From NCBI RefSeq assembly GCF_002999235.1, contig NZ_CP027236.1, positions 620,001 to 684,000 of the forward strand: a stretch of DNA of 64,000 bases, read 5' to 3'. The notes under the pieces were generated by a model. It saw only the letters and a list, made by a program, of their open reading frames with translations, was not told the DNA's origin and made no database searches. A program made the translations under genes and the position numbers. Shown one piece after another: positions 32,757 through 42,711 of this stretch (position 1 is the stretch's first letter; the number at the start of each line of letters is the position of its first letter). Origin of the DNA: Actinomyces sp. oral taxon 897. Its GTDB lineage: Bacteria; Actinomycetota; Actinomycetes; Actinomycetales; Actinomycetaceae.

Positions 32757-34662
32757 CACCACCGACAGGACCGCCCGCCCCACCGGCCGGGCCGACGCCC
32801 GCCCCACCGGCCTGGCCACCAGCCGGGCCGACGACCGGACCGACGCCCGGCCCGAGGCGGAGGAGGTAGCGGAGGCGGCCCTGGCCCTGCGTCCCCGCCT
32901 CGTGGCCCGCCACACCGTCCGGGAGGGCTTTAAGGCCTACCTGCGGCCCCACCGCTGGACGATCTGCCTCTCGGCGCTCATGGCGCTGGGCGGCTCCGTC
33001 CTCAATCTCGTCGGCCCCTCCCAGCTCTCCAGGATCACGAACATCGTGGCCGAGGGGCTCACGGGCGGCGTCGACCTGGCCCGGGTCGGGCGCCTCACCG
33101 CGGTCCTGGCCCTCCTCTACGCCCTGGGGCTCGTGCTCAACTACGTCCAGGGCTACCTCATGGCCGGCGTGGTCCAGTCCACCACCCGCGCCGTGCGCCA
33201 GGACCTGTCGCGCAAGTTCAACCGGCTCCCGCTGAGCTACCTGGACTCACGCTCCACCGGCGACGTGCTCTCCCGCGTCACCAACGACGTGGACACCATG
33301 AGCCAGTCCATGAACCAGTCCATGTCCTCCCTGGTCTCCTCGGCGGCCCTCCTGGTGGGCAGCACCGTCATGATGCTCTGGACGAACTGGGTCCTCGCGC
33401 TGGCCGGCATTGCCGCGGCCCTGCTGGGCATGACCCTGACCATGGGGACCGTGCGTAGGTCCCAGGTGTACTTCCAGCGCCAGGCCGAGCAGCTGGGGGC
33501 GCTCAACGGCCACGTGGAGGAGACCTACGACGGCTTCACCGTGGTCAAGGCCTTCCGGGGCGAGGCGCGGGCCAGCCGCGTCATGCACGAGCGCAACGAC
33601 GAGCTCTACGACTCCGCCTGGAGGAGCCAGTTCCTCTCGGGTCTCATGATGCCCCTGATGATCTTCGTCGGGAACCTCTCCTACGTGGTGGTCTGCGTGG
33701 TGGGCGCCGTGCTGACCATGAACGGGTCCATCGAGTTCGGCACGATCGTGGCCTTCATGGTCTACATCCGCCTGTTCACCCAGCCCCTGCAGACCGTCGG
33801 CCAGGTGGCCGCCTCCATCCAGCCCATGACGGCGGCGGCGCGCCGCGTCTTCACCCTGCTGAACGAGGAGGAGATGGGGCCGGAGATCACCAGCGACGAC
33901 CCGGCGGGGGCGCCGCGCCCGGGGGAGGTGGTGCGCGGCGAGGTGGACGTGGAGCACCTGCGCTTCGGCTACACCAGGGACCGCGTCATCCTCCACGACC
34001 TGTCCGCACGGGTGGAGCCCGGCCAGAAGGTGGCCATCGTGGGACCCACCGGGGCGGGCAAGACCACCATCGTCAACCTCCTCATGCGCTTCTACGAGGC
34101 CGACTCCGGGAGGATCCGCATCGACGGGCACGACGTGACGGCCATGACCCGCGCCCAGCTGCGCGACCTGTTCGGCATGGTCCTCCAGGACACGTGGACC
34201 TTCCAGGGGACCCTGCGGGAGAACCTCGTCTACAACGTCGAGGGCGTGAGCGACGAGCGCCTGGACGAGGTCTGCGCCGCCACCGGGATCACCGAGCTGG
34301 TCCGCCAGCTGCCGCAGGGCTACGACACGCTCCTGGACGAGACGGTCACCCTCTCGGCGGGCCAGAAGCAGCTGATGACCATCGCCCGGGCCATGGTCAA
34401 GGACGCGCCCCTGCTCATCCTGGACGAGGCGACCTCCTCGGTGGACACGCGCACCGAGCTCCAGGTCCAGGCGGCCATGGACCGCCTCATGCACGGGCGG
34501 ACCAGCTTCGTCATCGCCCACCGCCTGTCCACGATCAAGAACGCGGACCTCATCCTCTACCTCGAGGGCGGGGACGTGAAGGAGTCCGGCACCCACGACG
34601 AGCTCCTGGAGCGCGGCGGGGCCTACGCCACGCTGTACAACAGCCAGTTCGACCCCGCCTGA
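32749..34662 (+). CDS. ABC exporter half-transporter, catalytic partner (subunit B)
   Basis: 637 aa from GTG 32749 behind AAGGAGGAG. It starts with a 50-residue Arg/Asp/Thr/Pro-rich tail (RPTGRADARPTGLATSR and similar), then six helices, then a complete ATPase: Walker A GPTGAGKTT near residue 432, Walker B LLILDEATSSVD near 554 with the catalytic Glu, and switch His in VIAHRLST near 588. Its signature is LSAGQ rather than LSGGQ. In the heterodimer the consensus site uses this protein's Walker motifs with subunit A's VSGGQ, while its LSAGQ faces the degenerate site. The cargo, a drug or lipid, is unknown; MarR control suggests a toxic compound. Confidence 0.92.
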   Translation: MPDTTDRTARPTGRADARPTGLATSRADDRTDARPEAEEVAEAALALRPRLVARHTVREGFKAYLRPHRWTICLSALMALGGSVLNLVGPSQLSRITNIVAEGLTGGVDLARVGRLTAVLALLYALGLVLNYVQGYLMAGVVQSTTRAVRQDLSRKFNRLPLSYLDSRSTGDVLSRVTNDVDTMSQSMNQSMSSLVSSAALLVGSTVMMLWTNWVLALAGIAAALLGMTLTMGTVRRSQVYFQRQAEQLGALNGHVEETYDGFTVVKAFRGEARASRVMHERNDELYDSAWRSQFLSGLMMPLMIFVGNLSYVVVCVVGAVLTMNGSIEFGTIVAFMVYIRLFTQPLQTVGQVAASIQPMTAAARRVFTLLNEEEMGPEITSDDPAGAPRPGEVVRGEVDVEHLRFGYTRDRVILHDLSARVEPGQKVAIVGPTGAGKTTIVNLLMRFYEADSGRIRIDGHDVTAMTRAQLRDLFGMVLQDTWTFQGTLRENLVYNVEGVSDERLDEVCAATGITELVRQLPQGYDTLLDETVTLSAGQKQLMTIARAMVKDAPLLILDEATSSVDTRTELQVQAAMDRLMHGRTSFVIAHRLSTIKNADLILYLEGGDVKESGTHDELLERGGAYATLYNSQFDPA

Positions 34663-34787
34663 CCCCCGCCCGGCGCCCGGCAGGTGGCGCGGGGCCGCAG
34701 GTGGCGCCAGGTAGTGGGGCCCGCAGGGCCGTGGCGCGGGGGCGGCGCACGCGCTTCTGGGCGCCTCACGCATAGGATCAGGCCACA

Positions 34788-35870
34788 ATGACAGACAGCC
34801 CCGCCACCGGTACCACCCGCACCCTCGTCCTGCCCGGCGACCTCGCCCCCGTCCAGATCCTCGGCGCCCGCGACGAGGTGCTGCGCGCCGTCGAGAAGGG
34901 GTTCCCGGACGTGGACATCCATGTGCGCGGCACCGCCGTCACCGTCAGCGGCCAGGCGCCCCGGGTGGACACCGTCATGGTGCTGCTCAGCGAGCTCATT
35001 GACGTCGCCCGCACGGGCACGCCCCTGGGCGCGGACGCCGTCGAGCGCGCCATCAGCCTGCTGGAGGCCGCCGCCCGCCCCGTCGAGGTCCTGGCCGAGG
35101 ACGTCCTGACCGCCCGCGGCCGCACCATCCGCCCCAAGTCGCTGGGGCAGAAGGCCTACACCGACGCCATTGAGGAGTCCACCATCACCTTCGGCGTCGG
35201 CCCGGCCGGGACCGGCAAGACCTACCTGGCCATGGCCAAGGCCGTGGACGCCCTGGCCCGCCAGCAGGTCTCCCGCATTATCCTGACCCGCCCCGCCGTG
35301 GAGGCCGGGGAGAGCCTGGGCTTCCTGCCCGGGAGCCTGACCGACAAGATCGACCCCTACCTGCGCCCCCTCTACGACGCCCTGCACGACATGCTCGAGC
35401 CCCAGGCCCTGCCCCGGCTCATGGCCGCCGGCACCATCGAGGTGGCGCCCCTGGCCTACATGCGCGGACGCACCCTCAACGACGCCTTCGTCATCCTGGA
35501 CGAGGCCCAGAACACCACTCCCGAGCAGATGAAGATGTTCCTCACCCGCCTGGGCTTCGGCTCCAAGATGGTGGTCACCGGGGACACCTCCCAGGTGGAC
35601 CTGCCCGGGGGCCGCCCCAGCGGGCTCGTCGTGGTACGGCGTATCCTTCAGGACGTGGAGGGGGTGCGCTTCTGCGAGCTCGGGGCGGCCGACGTCGTGC
35701 GCCACCGCCTGGTGGGCCGCATTATCGAGGCCTACTCCCGCTACGACGCCGAGGCGGCCGCCCTGGCGGCGGGGGAGGGCGGGCGCCACCGCGGGGGCCG
35801 CTACCGTCCCGGGGCCCGCCCCCGCAACCAGCCCGCCGCAGCCGTGAGGAGAACCGCGTATGACCACTGA
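34788..35870 (+). CDS. phoH: PhoH-like ATPase
   Basis: 360 aa. An N-terminal KH-like region ([14 protein letters not shown] to SGQAPRVD) precedes the PhoH ATPase domain with [15 protein letters not shown] near residue 137, Walker [26 protein letters not shown] cut here to its key DEAQN near 235, and [11 protein letters not shown] basic Gly/Arg tail ends the protein. PhoH is paired with YbeY in ribosome-associated RNA quality control. TAGGAT at 34773-34778 ends 9 nt before the ATG, so at most a very short leader. It overlaps ybeY by 11 nt. Confidence 0.94.
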   Translation: MTDSPATGTTRTLVLPGDLAPVQILGARDEVLRAVEKGFPDVDIHVRGTAVTVSGQAPRVDTVMVLLSELIDVARTGTPLGADAVERAISLLEAAARPVEVLAEDVLTARGRTIRPKSLGQKAYTDAIEESTITFGVGPAGTGKTYLAMAKAVDALARQQVSRIILTRPAVEAGESLGFLPGSLTDKIDPYLRPLYDALHDMLEPQALPRLMAAGTIEVAPLAYMRGRTLNDAFVILDEAQNTTPEQMKMFLTRLGFGSKMVVTGDTSQVDLPGGRPSGLVVVRRILQDVEGVRFCELGAADVVRHRLVGRIIEAYSRYDAEAAALAAGEGGRHRGGRYRPGARPRNQPAAAVRRTAYDH

Positions 35871-36318
35871 GGTCAACAACGAGACCGACGTCCAGATCGA
35901 CGGCGCCGAGTTCGCCGCCCTGGCCGACCACGTGCTGCGGGCCATGCACGTCAACCCCATGGCCGAGCTCAATATCATCTTCATTGAGCCCGACCCCATG
36001 GCCGAGCTCCACCTGCGCTGGCTGGACCTGCCCGGCCCCACCGACGTCATGAGCTTCCCCATGGACGAGCTGCGCCCGGGCACACCCGGCTCCGAGACCC
36101 CGCCGGGGACCCTGGGCGACATTGTCATCTGCCCCCAGGTGGCCGCCCAGCAGGCCCTGGCGGCCGGGCACTCCACGGTGGAGGAGATGCTGCTGCTGAC
36201 CACCCACGGCATCCTCCACCTGCTGGGCTACGACCACGCCGAGCCCAAGGAGAAGCAGGAGATGTTCGAGCTCCAGCGCACCCTGCTGCTGACCTTCCTG
36301 GCGGAGCGGCAGGCATGA
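35860..36318 (+). CDS. ybeY: Endoribonuclease YbeY (rRNA maturation factor)
   Basis: 152 aa. The zinc-binding H-x3-H-x5-H motif is [11 protein letters not shown] near residue 117. [16 protein letters not shown] and [11 protein letters not shown] complete the family pattern. It processes 16S rRNA 3' ends and works in ribosome quality control. Its start overlaps phoH by 11 nt and its stop overlaps the next ATG by 4 nt, so phoH-ybeY-CorC-type gene is one tightly coupled operon. Confidence 0.96.
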   Translation: MTTEVNNETDVQIDGAEFAALADHVLRAMHVNPMAELNIIFIEPDPMAELHLRWLDLPGPTDVMSFPMDELRPGTPGSETPPGTLGDIVICPQVAAQQALAAGHSTVEEMLLLTTHGILHLLGYDHAEPKEKQEMFELQRTLLLTFLAERQA

Positions 36319-37589
36319 GCCACGTGCCAGTCGCCTTCCTGGTGCTCTGCGCCGTCGTGGCGCTCGCCCTCGGGGCCGTCCTGGCCGCGGGGGAGTCGGC
36401 GCTGGTGCGCATGACCCGGGCCGCCGCCGAGGACCTGGTGGACCAGGGGCACCGGGGGGCGGAGCAGGTCGTGGAGCTGACCCGACGCCGCAGCCAGGTG
36501 CTGACCACCGTGGGCAGCACCCGGGTGGCGGTCTACATGCTCGCCGCGATCCTGCTGACCCTGGCCGTCGCCGGCGTCCTGACCTCCTGGTGGCAGGTCC
36601 TGGGGGTGGCGCTGGTGCTCAACACCCTGCTGCTGGGCGGGGTCGTGGGCCTGTCCCCGCGCACCCTGGGACGGCGCGACCCCGAGGGCGTCCTGCTGGT
36701 CCTGGCCGGCCTGCTGCTGCGGGTCAACTCCCTGGGGGCCCCCTGGCGCTGGCTGGAGCAGCGTTTCGGGCGCTCCTCCACCCTGACCCAGGCCGAGGCC
36801 CGGGAGGTCGTGGGCCAGGAGCTGCGTGAGATGATCGACGAGATCGGGCAGCCGCAGTCCATTGAGGACGAGGACCGCCAGATGCTGCGCAGCGTGGTCG
36901 AGCTGGGGCAGACCCTGGTGCGCGAGGTCATGGTGCCCCGTACCGACATGGTCACCATCGACGCCGCCAAGACCATGGCCTCCGCGCTGCGCCTGTTCGT
37001 GCGCTCGGGCTACTCGCGCGTGCCCGTGGTGGGGGAGGACGCCGACGACGTGCGCGGCATCCTCTACCTCAAGGACGTGCTGCGCCACGTCACCGAGGAC
37101 CCCGGGCGCGAGCACCACGAGGTGGGCTCCTACGCCAGGGAGGCCGTCTACGTCCCGGAGACGAAGCTCGCCGACGACCTCCTGCGCGAGATGCAGGTCA
37201 GCCACGTCCACATGGTCCTGGCCGTGGACGAGTACGGGGGCACCGCCGGGCTGGTGACCCTGGAGGACCTGCTGGAGGAGGTCGTCGGCGACCTGACCGA
37301 CGAGCACGACCACGCCGAGCCGGAGGCCGAGGACCTGGGCGGGGGCGTCTACCGGGTCCCGGTGCGCCTGGGCCTGGACGAGCTCGGGGAGCTCTTCGGC
37401 ACCCAGGTCGAGGACGACGACGTGGACACCGCCGGGGGCCTGCTCACCAAGGCCGTCGGCCGGGTCCCCCTGCCCGGGGCGGTGGGCTACGCCCAGGGCC
37501 TGCGCCTGGAGGCCGAGCAGGCCATGGGGCGACGCCGCCAGGTCGCCACCCTCCTTGCCAGCCGCGACCCCGGGCCCGCCTCCGGGTAG
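36315..37589 (+). CDS. Hemolysin/CorC-family membrane protein with CNNM and CBS domains
   Basis: 424 aa. The N-terminal DUF21/CNNM part (residues 1-150) has three to four helices and [16 protein letters not shown] small residues. A linker with [18 protein letters not shown] leads to two CBS repeats ([15 protein letters not shown] near 205; a second with [27 protein letters not shown] near 290-315), then a C-terminal CorC_HlyC domain ending about 410. The family is linked to Mg2+ or Co2+ efflux. It is fourth-codon coupled to ybeY by an ATGA overlap and precedes era, a conserved order. Confidence 0.92.
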   Translation: MSHVPVAFLVLCAVVALALGAVLAAGESALVRMTRAAAEDLVDQGHRGAEQVVELTRRRSQVLTTVGSTRVAVYMLAAILLTLAVAGVLTSWWQVLGVALVLNTLLLGGVVGLSPRTLGRRDPEGVLLVLAGLLLRVNSLGAPWRWLEQRFGRSSTLTQAEAREVVGQELREMIDEIGQPQSIEDEDRQMLRSVVELGQTLVREVMVPRTDMVTIDAAKTMASALRLFVRSGYSRVPVVGEDADDVRGILYLKDVLRHVTEDPGREHHEVGSYAREAVYVPETKLADDLLREMQVSHVHMVLAVDEYGGTAGLVTLEDLLEEVVGDLTDEHDHAEPEAEDLGGGVYRVPVRLGLDELGELFGTQVEDDDVDTAGGLLTKAVGRVPLPGAVGYAQGLRLEAEQAMGRRRQVATLLASRDPGPASG

Positions 37590-37770
37590 CGGCCCGCCGG
37601 CGCGCCCCGCCTCCCGGCCGCCTGCCCCCGGGACCGGCTGCGCCTGCCGCGCCGAGGGCGTGGCAGACTACCGGGTGGTACCCGTAAGACCTCGCCTCGG
37701 CGCCGGGCCGCCCGCAGCGCGGGCACGGCGCGTGGCGGAGCCCCCAGAGAGGCCAGAGAGGACAGCGCCC

Positions 37771-38829
37771 ATGAGCGACCCAGCCAGCGAGCAGACCGGC
37801 GACGGCGGTGCCGGCACCGACACCACCGCCGCCGGTGAGCCCGTCCGCCCTCCCGGCGGCGCGCACGACCCCCTGCCCGCCTCGGCGCGCGTGGAGGTCC
37901 CCGAGGCCCTTCAGGGCTTCCGCGCCGGCTTCGTGTGCCTGGTCGGGCGCCCCAACACGGGTAAGTCCACCCTGACCAACGCCCTGGTGGGCACCAAGGT
38001 GGCGATCACCTCCGGCCGCCCCCAGACCACCCGGCACAACGTGCGCGGCGTCGTCCACCGCGAGGGCGCCCAGCTGGTCCTGGTGGACACCCCCGGGCTC
38101 CACCGTCCCAGGACCCTGCTGGGCAGGCGGCTCAACGACCTGGTCCGCGAGACCCTGGCGGACGTGGACGTCATCGCCTTCTGCCTGCCGGCCAACGAGA
38201 GGATCGGGCCGGGTGACCGCTACATCGCCCGCGACCTGGCCGGGCTGCGCGCTCCCGTGGTCGCCGTGGTCACCAAGACGGACACCGTCAGCCGCCAGGC
38301 CCTGGCCGCCCAGCTCCTGGCCGTGGACGCGCTGGGGGACTGGGCGGACATCGTCCCGGTCTCGGCCGTGCGCGGCGAGCAGGTCGGCGTGCTGACCGAC
38401 GTGCTCGTCTCCCACCTGCCCCCCTCCCCGCCCCTGTACCCCACCGGGGAGGTCACCGACGAGCCCGTGGAGGTCATGGTCGCCGAGCTCGTGCGCGAGG
38501 CCGCCCTGGAGGGGGTGCGTGACGAGCTGCCGCACTCCCTGGCGGTGGTCGTGGACGAGATCGTCGACCCCCGCTCCGCCCGCGAGCGGGGCAGCCGTGT
38601 CAAGGGGTCGGGCAACCGCCTCCAGGTGCGGGTGAGCCTGGTCGTGGAGCGTGACTCCCAGAAGGCCATTGTCATCGGGCGGGGCGGGGCCCGCCTCAAG
38701 GAGGTGGGGGTGCGCGCCCGCGCCGGGATCGAGCGGCTCCTGGGCCGCAGGGTCTACCTGGACCTGCACGTGCGCACCGCCAGGGACTGGCAGTCCGACC
38801 CCAGGGCCCTGGCCCGGCTCGGCTTCTGA
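37771..38829 (+). CDS. era: GTPase Era
   Basis: Ribosome-assembly GTPase that binds the 3' end of 16S rRNA. 352 aa from ATG 37771 behind AGAGAGGAC. Motifs: G1 GRPNTGKST near residue 59, G2 QTTRHNVRG, G3 DTPG, and G4 TKTD. A C-terminal KH domain includes VIGRGGARLKEVG. The first 45 residues are an acidic Gly/Ala/Pro tail absent from E. coli Era. The 180-nt gap after the CorC-type gene leaves room for its own promoter. It acts in the same ribosome-maturation process as YbeY. Confidence 0.95.
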   Translation: MSDPASEQTGDGGAGTDTTAAGEPVRPPGGAHDPLPASARVEVPEALQGFRAGFVCLVGRPNTGKSTLTNALVGTKVAITSGRPQTTRHNVRGVVHREGAQLVLVDTPGLHRPRTLLGRRLNDLVRETLADVDVIAFCLPANERIGPGDRYIARDLAGLRAPVVAVVTKTDTVSRQALAAQLLAVDALGDWADIVPVSAVRGEQVGVLTDVLVSHLPPSPPLYPTGEVTDEPVEVMVAELVREAALEGVRDELPHSLAVVVDEIVDPRSARERGSRVKGSGNRLQVRVSLVVERDSQKAIVIGRGGARLKEVGVRARAGIERLLGRRVYLDLHVRTARDWQSDPRALARLGF

Positions 38830-38833
38830 GCGC

Positions 38834-38850
38834 GGGCGGCGGGCCCGCCC
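38834..38850 (+). terminator. Hairpin after era
   Basis: GGGCGG (38834-38839) pairs with CCGCCC (38845-38850) around a 5-nt loop, 5 nt after the era stop codon. No U-tract follows. Confidence 0.45.
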
Positions 38851-38879
38851 ACTGACACCGCTGGTCAGCGCCCCTGGCG

Positions 38880-38892
38880 GGGACTTTAGTCC
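38880..38892. promoter_or_regulatory. DevR/DosR-box-like palindrome upstream of putA
   Basis: GGGACTTTAGTCC matches the core GGGACTWWAGTCC of the mycobacterial DosR/DevR box at all 13 positions. It stands about 180 nt before putA. A possible putA -10, TAATAT at 38984-38989, lies roughly 90 nt downstream of it. No cognate response regulator is encoded in the window. Confidence 0.4.
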
Positions 38893-39058
38893 TAGTCGTG
38901 TCGGCGTCTGCGCCATCTCCCTGCCCGTCGCCCCCAGGCCCCGCGCCCTGGTTCCGCCCGGGCGCCCCCGAGGCGACACCTCGTAATATAGGTGCGTAGA
39001 ACGCCGCAATGACGCACACTGTGGGGGTCACCGCACGCCTCGCGAAAGGCAGCCCCCC

Positions 39059-42000
39059 ATGAAGGCCCCCGTCTCCGGCCCCACCTGTCCGCCCTCCGCC
39101 CGGGAGCGCCGCTGCCCCGATCACCTGTGGGACCTTGGTCTCAAAGCAGTGGAGCGGGCCCGCCGCTGGGCCGACGAGTCCGTCAACGAGCCCACGCCGC
39201 GCACCGCCAGGCTCCTGTCCTCCGTCCTGGCCGACCCCGAGGGCCTGGGCTTCACCACCCGCTTCGTGGACGACGTGGTGCGCCCCGCCGACCTCGACGT
39301 GGCCGCTGCGGCCCTGACCAGGCTCGCCGCCGGGCGCACCGACTTCCTGCCCGTCCCCCTGGCCGCCGCCATGGGCCTGGGGGGCGCGGCCGCCCGCCTG
39401 GCCCCCAGGGCCGTGGCCGCCGTGGCCCGCCGCACCTTCCGGGAGCTGGTGGGCGACCTCGTGGTCGACGCCACCGACCGGGGCCTGGGCCCCGCCCTGG
39501 CCAGGCTGCGCGCCGGAGGCAACCGCCTCAACGTCAACCTCCTGGGGGAGGCGGTCCTGGGGGAGAGGGAGGCCGCCCGCCGCCTGGCCGAGGTCTCCCG
39601 CCTGGTCACCCGCGAGGACGTGGACTACGTCTCCGTCAAGGTCTCGGCCGTCACCGGCCCCCACAACCCCTGGGGCTTTACCGAGGTCGTCGCCCACGGC
39701 GTGGAGGTCCTCAGCCCCCTGTACCGCCTGGCCCGCGACCACGGCACCTTTGTCAACCTGGACATGGAGGACTACAAGGACCTCGACCTCACCCTGGCGG
39801 TCTTCACCGGGATCCTCGACCAGGAGGACCTGCGCGACTACGAGGCCGGCATCGTCCTGCAGGCCTACCTGCCCGACTCCCCGGCCGCCATGGAGCGCCT
39901 CCAGGCCTGGGCGGCCCGGAGGGTGGCAGGGGGCGGGGCCCGGGTCAAGGTGCGCGTGGTCAAGGGCGCCAACCTGTCCATGGAGAGGGTGGACGCCGAG
40001 ATCCACGGCTGGGAGCTGACCACCTGGCCCACCAAGCAGGCCACCGACACCAACTACAAGCGCATGCTCACCTGGGCCATGACCCCCGAGCGCACCGCCA
40101 ACGTGCGCCTGGGCGTGGCCGGGCAGAACCTCTTCGACATCGCCTTCGCCTACGAGCTGCGCGCCGCCCGCCTGGAGGACGCCGACGCCGTGGAGTTCGA
40201 GATGCTCTCGGGCATGGCCACCGACCTGGCCGAGGTGGTGCGCCGTGACGTGGGGCACCTGCTGCTCTACGTCCCCGTGGTCCACCCCCACGAGTTCGAC
40301 GTCGCCGTCTCCTACCTGGTGCGCCGCCTGGAGGAGAACGCCGCCCCCGCGAACTTCATGTCCGGGGTCTTCTCCCTGGCCACCGACGGGTCCGTGTTCG
40401 CCCGTGAGCGCGACCGCTTCCTGGCCTCCCTGGCCGACCTCGACCCCGGTGCGCCCTCACCCGCCCCCCGCCGGGTCCAGGACCGCCTGGCCGAGGCCGG
40501 GGCCGGGGTGCCCGAGCCGACCGGGAGCCTGGAGGAGCGGGCCCGCCGCCCCTTTGCCTCCACCCCCGACTCCGACCCGTCCCTGGAGGCCAACCGCCGC
40601 TGGGCCCGCGGCATCGCCGAGGCCGTGCCCACCTCCACGCGCGGCGCCCAGGCGGTCCAGGACGCCCAGGGGGCCTGGGCCACCACCGCCGACGTCGACG
40701 CCGTCCTCGCCTCCGTGGCCCGGGCCGCCGCCGACTGGGCCGCGCTGGGGGCCCGGGAGCGGGCCGCCGTCCTCCACCACGCCGGGGACGTCCTGGCCGC
40801 CCGCCGCGGCGAGCTCATCGAGGTCGCCGCCTCCGAGGCCGGCAAGACCATTGACCAGGCCGACCCGGAGGTCAGTGAGGCCATTGACTTCTGCCACCAC
40901 TACGCGGCCGCCGCCCTGGATCTGGAGGACCCCGCCTACCTGGTGGGGGCGCGCTTCGAGCCCGTGGCCGTGACCGTGGTCGCCTCCCCCTGGAACTTCC
41001 CGCTGGCCATCCCCGTGGGCGGCACCGTGGCGGCCCTGGCCACCGGCAGCGGCGTCGTCCTCAAGCCGGCGCCCCCGGCCCGCCGCTGCGCCGCCGAGCT
41101 CGTGCGGGCCCTGCACGACGCGGGCGTGCCCGCTGACGTCCTGGTCCTGGCCCCCGTGGAGGACGGCGAGGTCTCCCGGCACCTGGTGACCCACCCGGGT
41201 GTGGGGCGCGTGGTCCTCACCGGCTCCTACGACACCGCCCGCCTCTTCCGCTCCTGGAGGCCGGACATGCACCTGCTGGGGGAGACCAGCGGCAAGAACG
41301 CCATTGTGGTCACCCCCTCGGCCGACCCGGACCTGGCGGTGCGCGACGTGGTGGCCTCCGCCTTCGCCCACGCCGGGCAGAAGTGCTCGGCGGCCTCCCT
41401 GCTGGTCCTGGTGGGCTCGGCGGGCCGCTCCGCGCGCCTGGCCCGACAGCTCATTGACGCCACCGCCTCCCTGCGGGTGCTCGGCCCCGCGCACCTGGAC
41501 TCCCAGGTCGGCCCGGCCGTGGTGCCCGACGACCCCAAGGCCCTGCGGGGCCTGACCACCCTGGGGCCCGGTGAGCGCTGGGTGCTCGAGCCCCGCTACC
41601 TGGGTGGCGGGCTGTGGCGCCCCGGCATCCGCGTGGGGGTGGCCCCCGGCAGCGAGTTCCACCTCACCGAGTACTTCGCCCCGGTCCTGGGGGTCATGCG
41701 CGTGGAGACCCTCCAGGAGGCCGTGGACGTCGTCAACGCCGTGGACTACGGGCTCACCTCGGGCCTGCAGACCCTTGACCGCGACGAGCTGGCCACCTGG
41801 CTGGAGGGCGTCCAGGCCGGCAACCTCTACGTCAACCGCGGCATTACCGGCGCCATTGTGCGCCGCCAGCCCTTCGGCGGCTGGAAGCGCTCGGCGATCG
41901 GCGCGACCACCAAGGCCGGCGGCCCCAGCTACCTGCTGGGCCTGGGGGAGGTCGTGGCCGCCGACGCCGCCCCGCCCGGGGCCGGGGACCTGCGGGCGCA

Positions 42001-42622
42001 CCTGGACGGAGGGGTCAGGGCCGTCTACGACGCCGTCCGCTCCGGCCTGGGCCGTGAGGACTCCGTGTTCCTCCACCAGGCGCTGCTGGCCGACGCCGAG
42101 GCCTGGGAGAACGCCTACGGGCGCAGCCGGGACGTGGGCGCCCTGGTGTGCGAGCGCAACGTCCTGCGCTACCGGCCCACCGCGGTGGTCGTGCGGGCCG
42201 AGGCCGGCACCCACCTGGCCGACCTGGTCCGGGTCCTGGCGGCCGGCGTGCGCGCCGCGGGGCCGCTGAGCCTGTCGGTGGCCGAGCCGCTGCCCCCGGA
42301 GCTGGGCGCCGCCCTGACGGGTGCCGGGGTGGTGGTGGCCGTGGAGCGGGGCCGGGTGTGGAGCGCCCGCCTGGCCGACACGGCCGCCTGCGGCCCCCAG
42401 GGGGCGCGGGTGCGGATCCTCGGCCCGCGCACCCAGTCGGCCCGGGAGCGGTGGGAGCAGGCCTGCCGGGCCACCTCCGGCAGCCCCGACGTCGCCCTGT
42501 ACACCGGTGCGGTGACCGCCTGCCCGCACACCGAGCTGCTGCCCTTCCTGCGTGAGCAGGCCGTGTCGGTCACCGCCCACCGCTTCGGCACCCCGCTGGA
42601 CCTGGCCGCCGGGCTGCTCTAG
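39059..42622 (+). CDS. putA: Bifunctional proline dehydrogenase / delta-1-pyrroline-5-carboxylate dehydrogenase
   Basis: Oxidises proline to glutamate in two steps, using FAD then NAD+. 1187 aa. The N-terminal 450 residues form the proline dehydrogenase barrel (VSVKVSAVTGPHNPWG, VNLDMEDYKDLDLT, VKGANLSMERVD, RRLEENAAPANFMSG). From about 540 an aldehyde dehydrogenase domain follows, with LGETSGKNAIVV near 741, catalytic Cys in HAGQKCSAASLL near 775, and NLYVNRGITGAIV later. A C-terminal domain of about 200 residues is conserved in type B PutA. There is no N-terminal DNA-binding domain, so it does not autoregulate as in enterics. GAAAGG precedes the ATG. Confidence 0.94.
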   Translation: MKAPVSGPTCPPSARERRCPDHLWDLGLKAVERARRWADESVNEPTPRTARLLSSVLADPEGLGFTTRFVDDVVRPADLDVAAAALTRLAAGRTDFLPVPLAAAMGLGGAAARLAPRAVAAVARRTFRELVGDLVVDATDRGLGPALARLRAGGNRLNVNLLGEAVLGEREAARRLAEVSRLVTREDVDYVSVKVSAVTGPHNPWGFTEVVAHGVEVLSPLYRLARDHGTFVNLDMEDYKDLDLTLAVFTGILDQEDLRDYEAGIVLQAYLPDSPAAMERLQAWAARRVAGGGARVKVRVVKGANLSMERVDAEIHGWELTTWPTKQATDTNYKRMLTWAMTPERTANVRLGVAGQNLFDIAFAYELRAARLEDADAVEFEMLSGMATDLAEVVRRDVGHLLLYVPVVHPHEFDVAVSYLVRRLEENAAPANFMSGVFSLATDGSVFARERDRFLASLADLDPGAPSPAPRRVQDRLAEAGAGVPEPTGSLEERARRPFASTPDSDPSLEANRRWARGIAEAVPTSTRGAQAVQDAQGAWATTADVDAVLASVARAAADWAALGARERAAVLHHAGDVLAARRGELIEVAASEAGKTIDQADPEVSEAIDFCHHYAAAALDLEDPAYLVGARFEPVAVTVVASPWNFPLAIPVGGTVAALATGSGVVLKPAPPARRCAAELVRALHDAGVPADVLVLAPVEDGEVSRHLVTHPGVGRVVLTGSYDTARLFRSWRPDMHLLGETSGKNAIVVTPSADPDLAVRDVVASAFAHAGQKCSAASLLVLVGSAGRSARLARQLIDATASLRVLGPAHLDSQVGPAVVPDDPKALRGLTTLGPGERWVLEPRYLGGGLWRPGIRVGVAPGSEFHLTEYFAPVLGVMRVETLQEAVDVVNAVDYGLTSGLQTLDRDELATWLEGVQAGNLYVNRGITGAIVRRQPFGGWKRSAIGATTKAGGPSYLLGLGEVVAADAAPPGAGDLRAHLDGGVRAVYDAVRSGLGREDSVFLHQALLADAEAWENAYGRSRDVGALVCERNVLRYRPTAVVVRAEAGTHLADLVRVLAAGVRAAGPLSLSVAEPLPPELGAALTGAGVVVAVERGRVWSARLADTAACGPQGARVRILGPRTQSARERWEQACRATSGSPDVALYTGAVTACPHTELLPFLREQAVSVTAHRFGTPLDLAAGLL

Positions 42623-42638
42623 GGCGCCGGCCCTTAAG

Positions 42639-42689
42639 CGGTAGCGGGGGCGGGAGGCCGATCCGATCGGCCTCCCGCCCCCGCTACCG
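42639..42689. terminator. Bidirectional terminator between putA and the sugar transporter
   Basis: A 24-bp perfect stem (42639-42662 with 42666-42689) closes on a 3-nt loop, 16 nt after the putA stop and 22 nt after the stop of the opposite-strand transporter. It is the longest perfect hairpin I found in the window. Confidence 0.88.
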
Positions 42690-42711
42690 GTCTGTCGGCC
42701 CGTGGCGCGCG

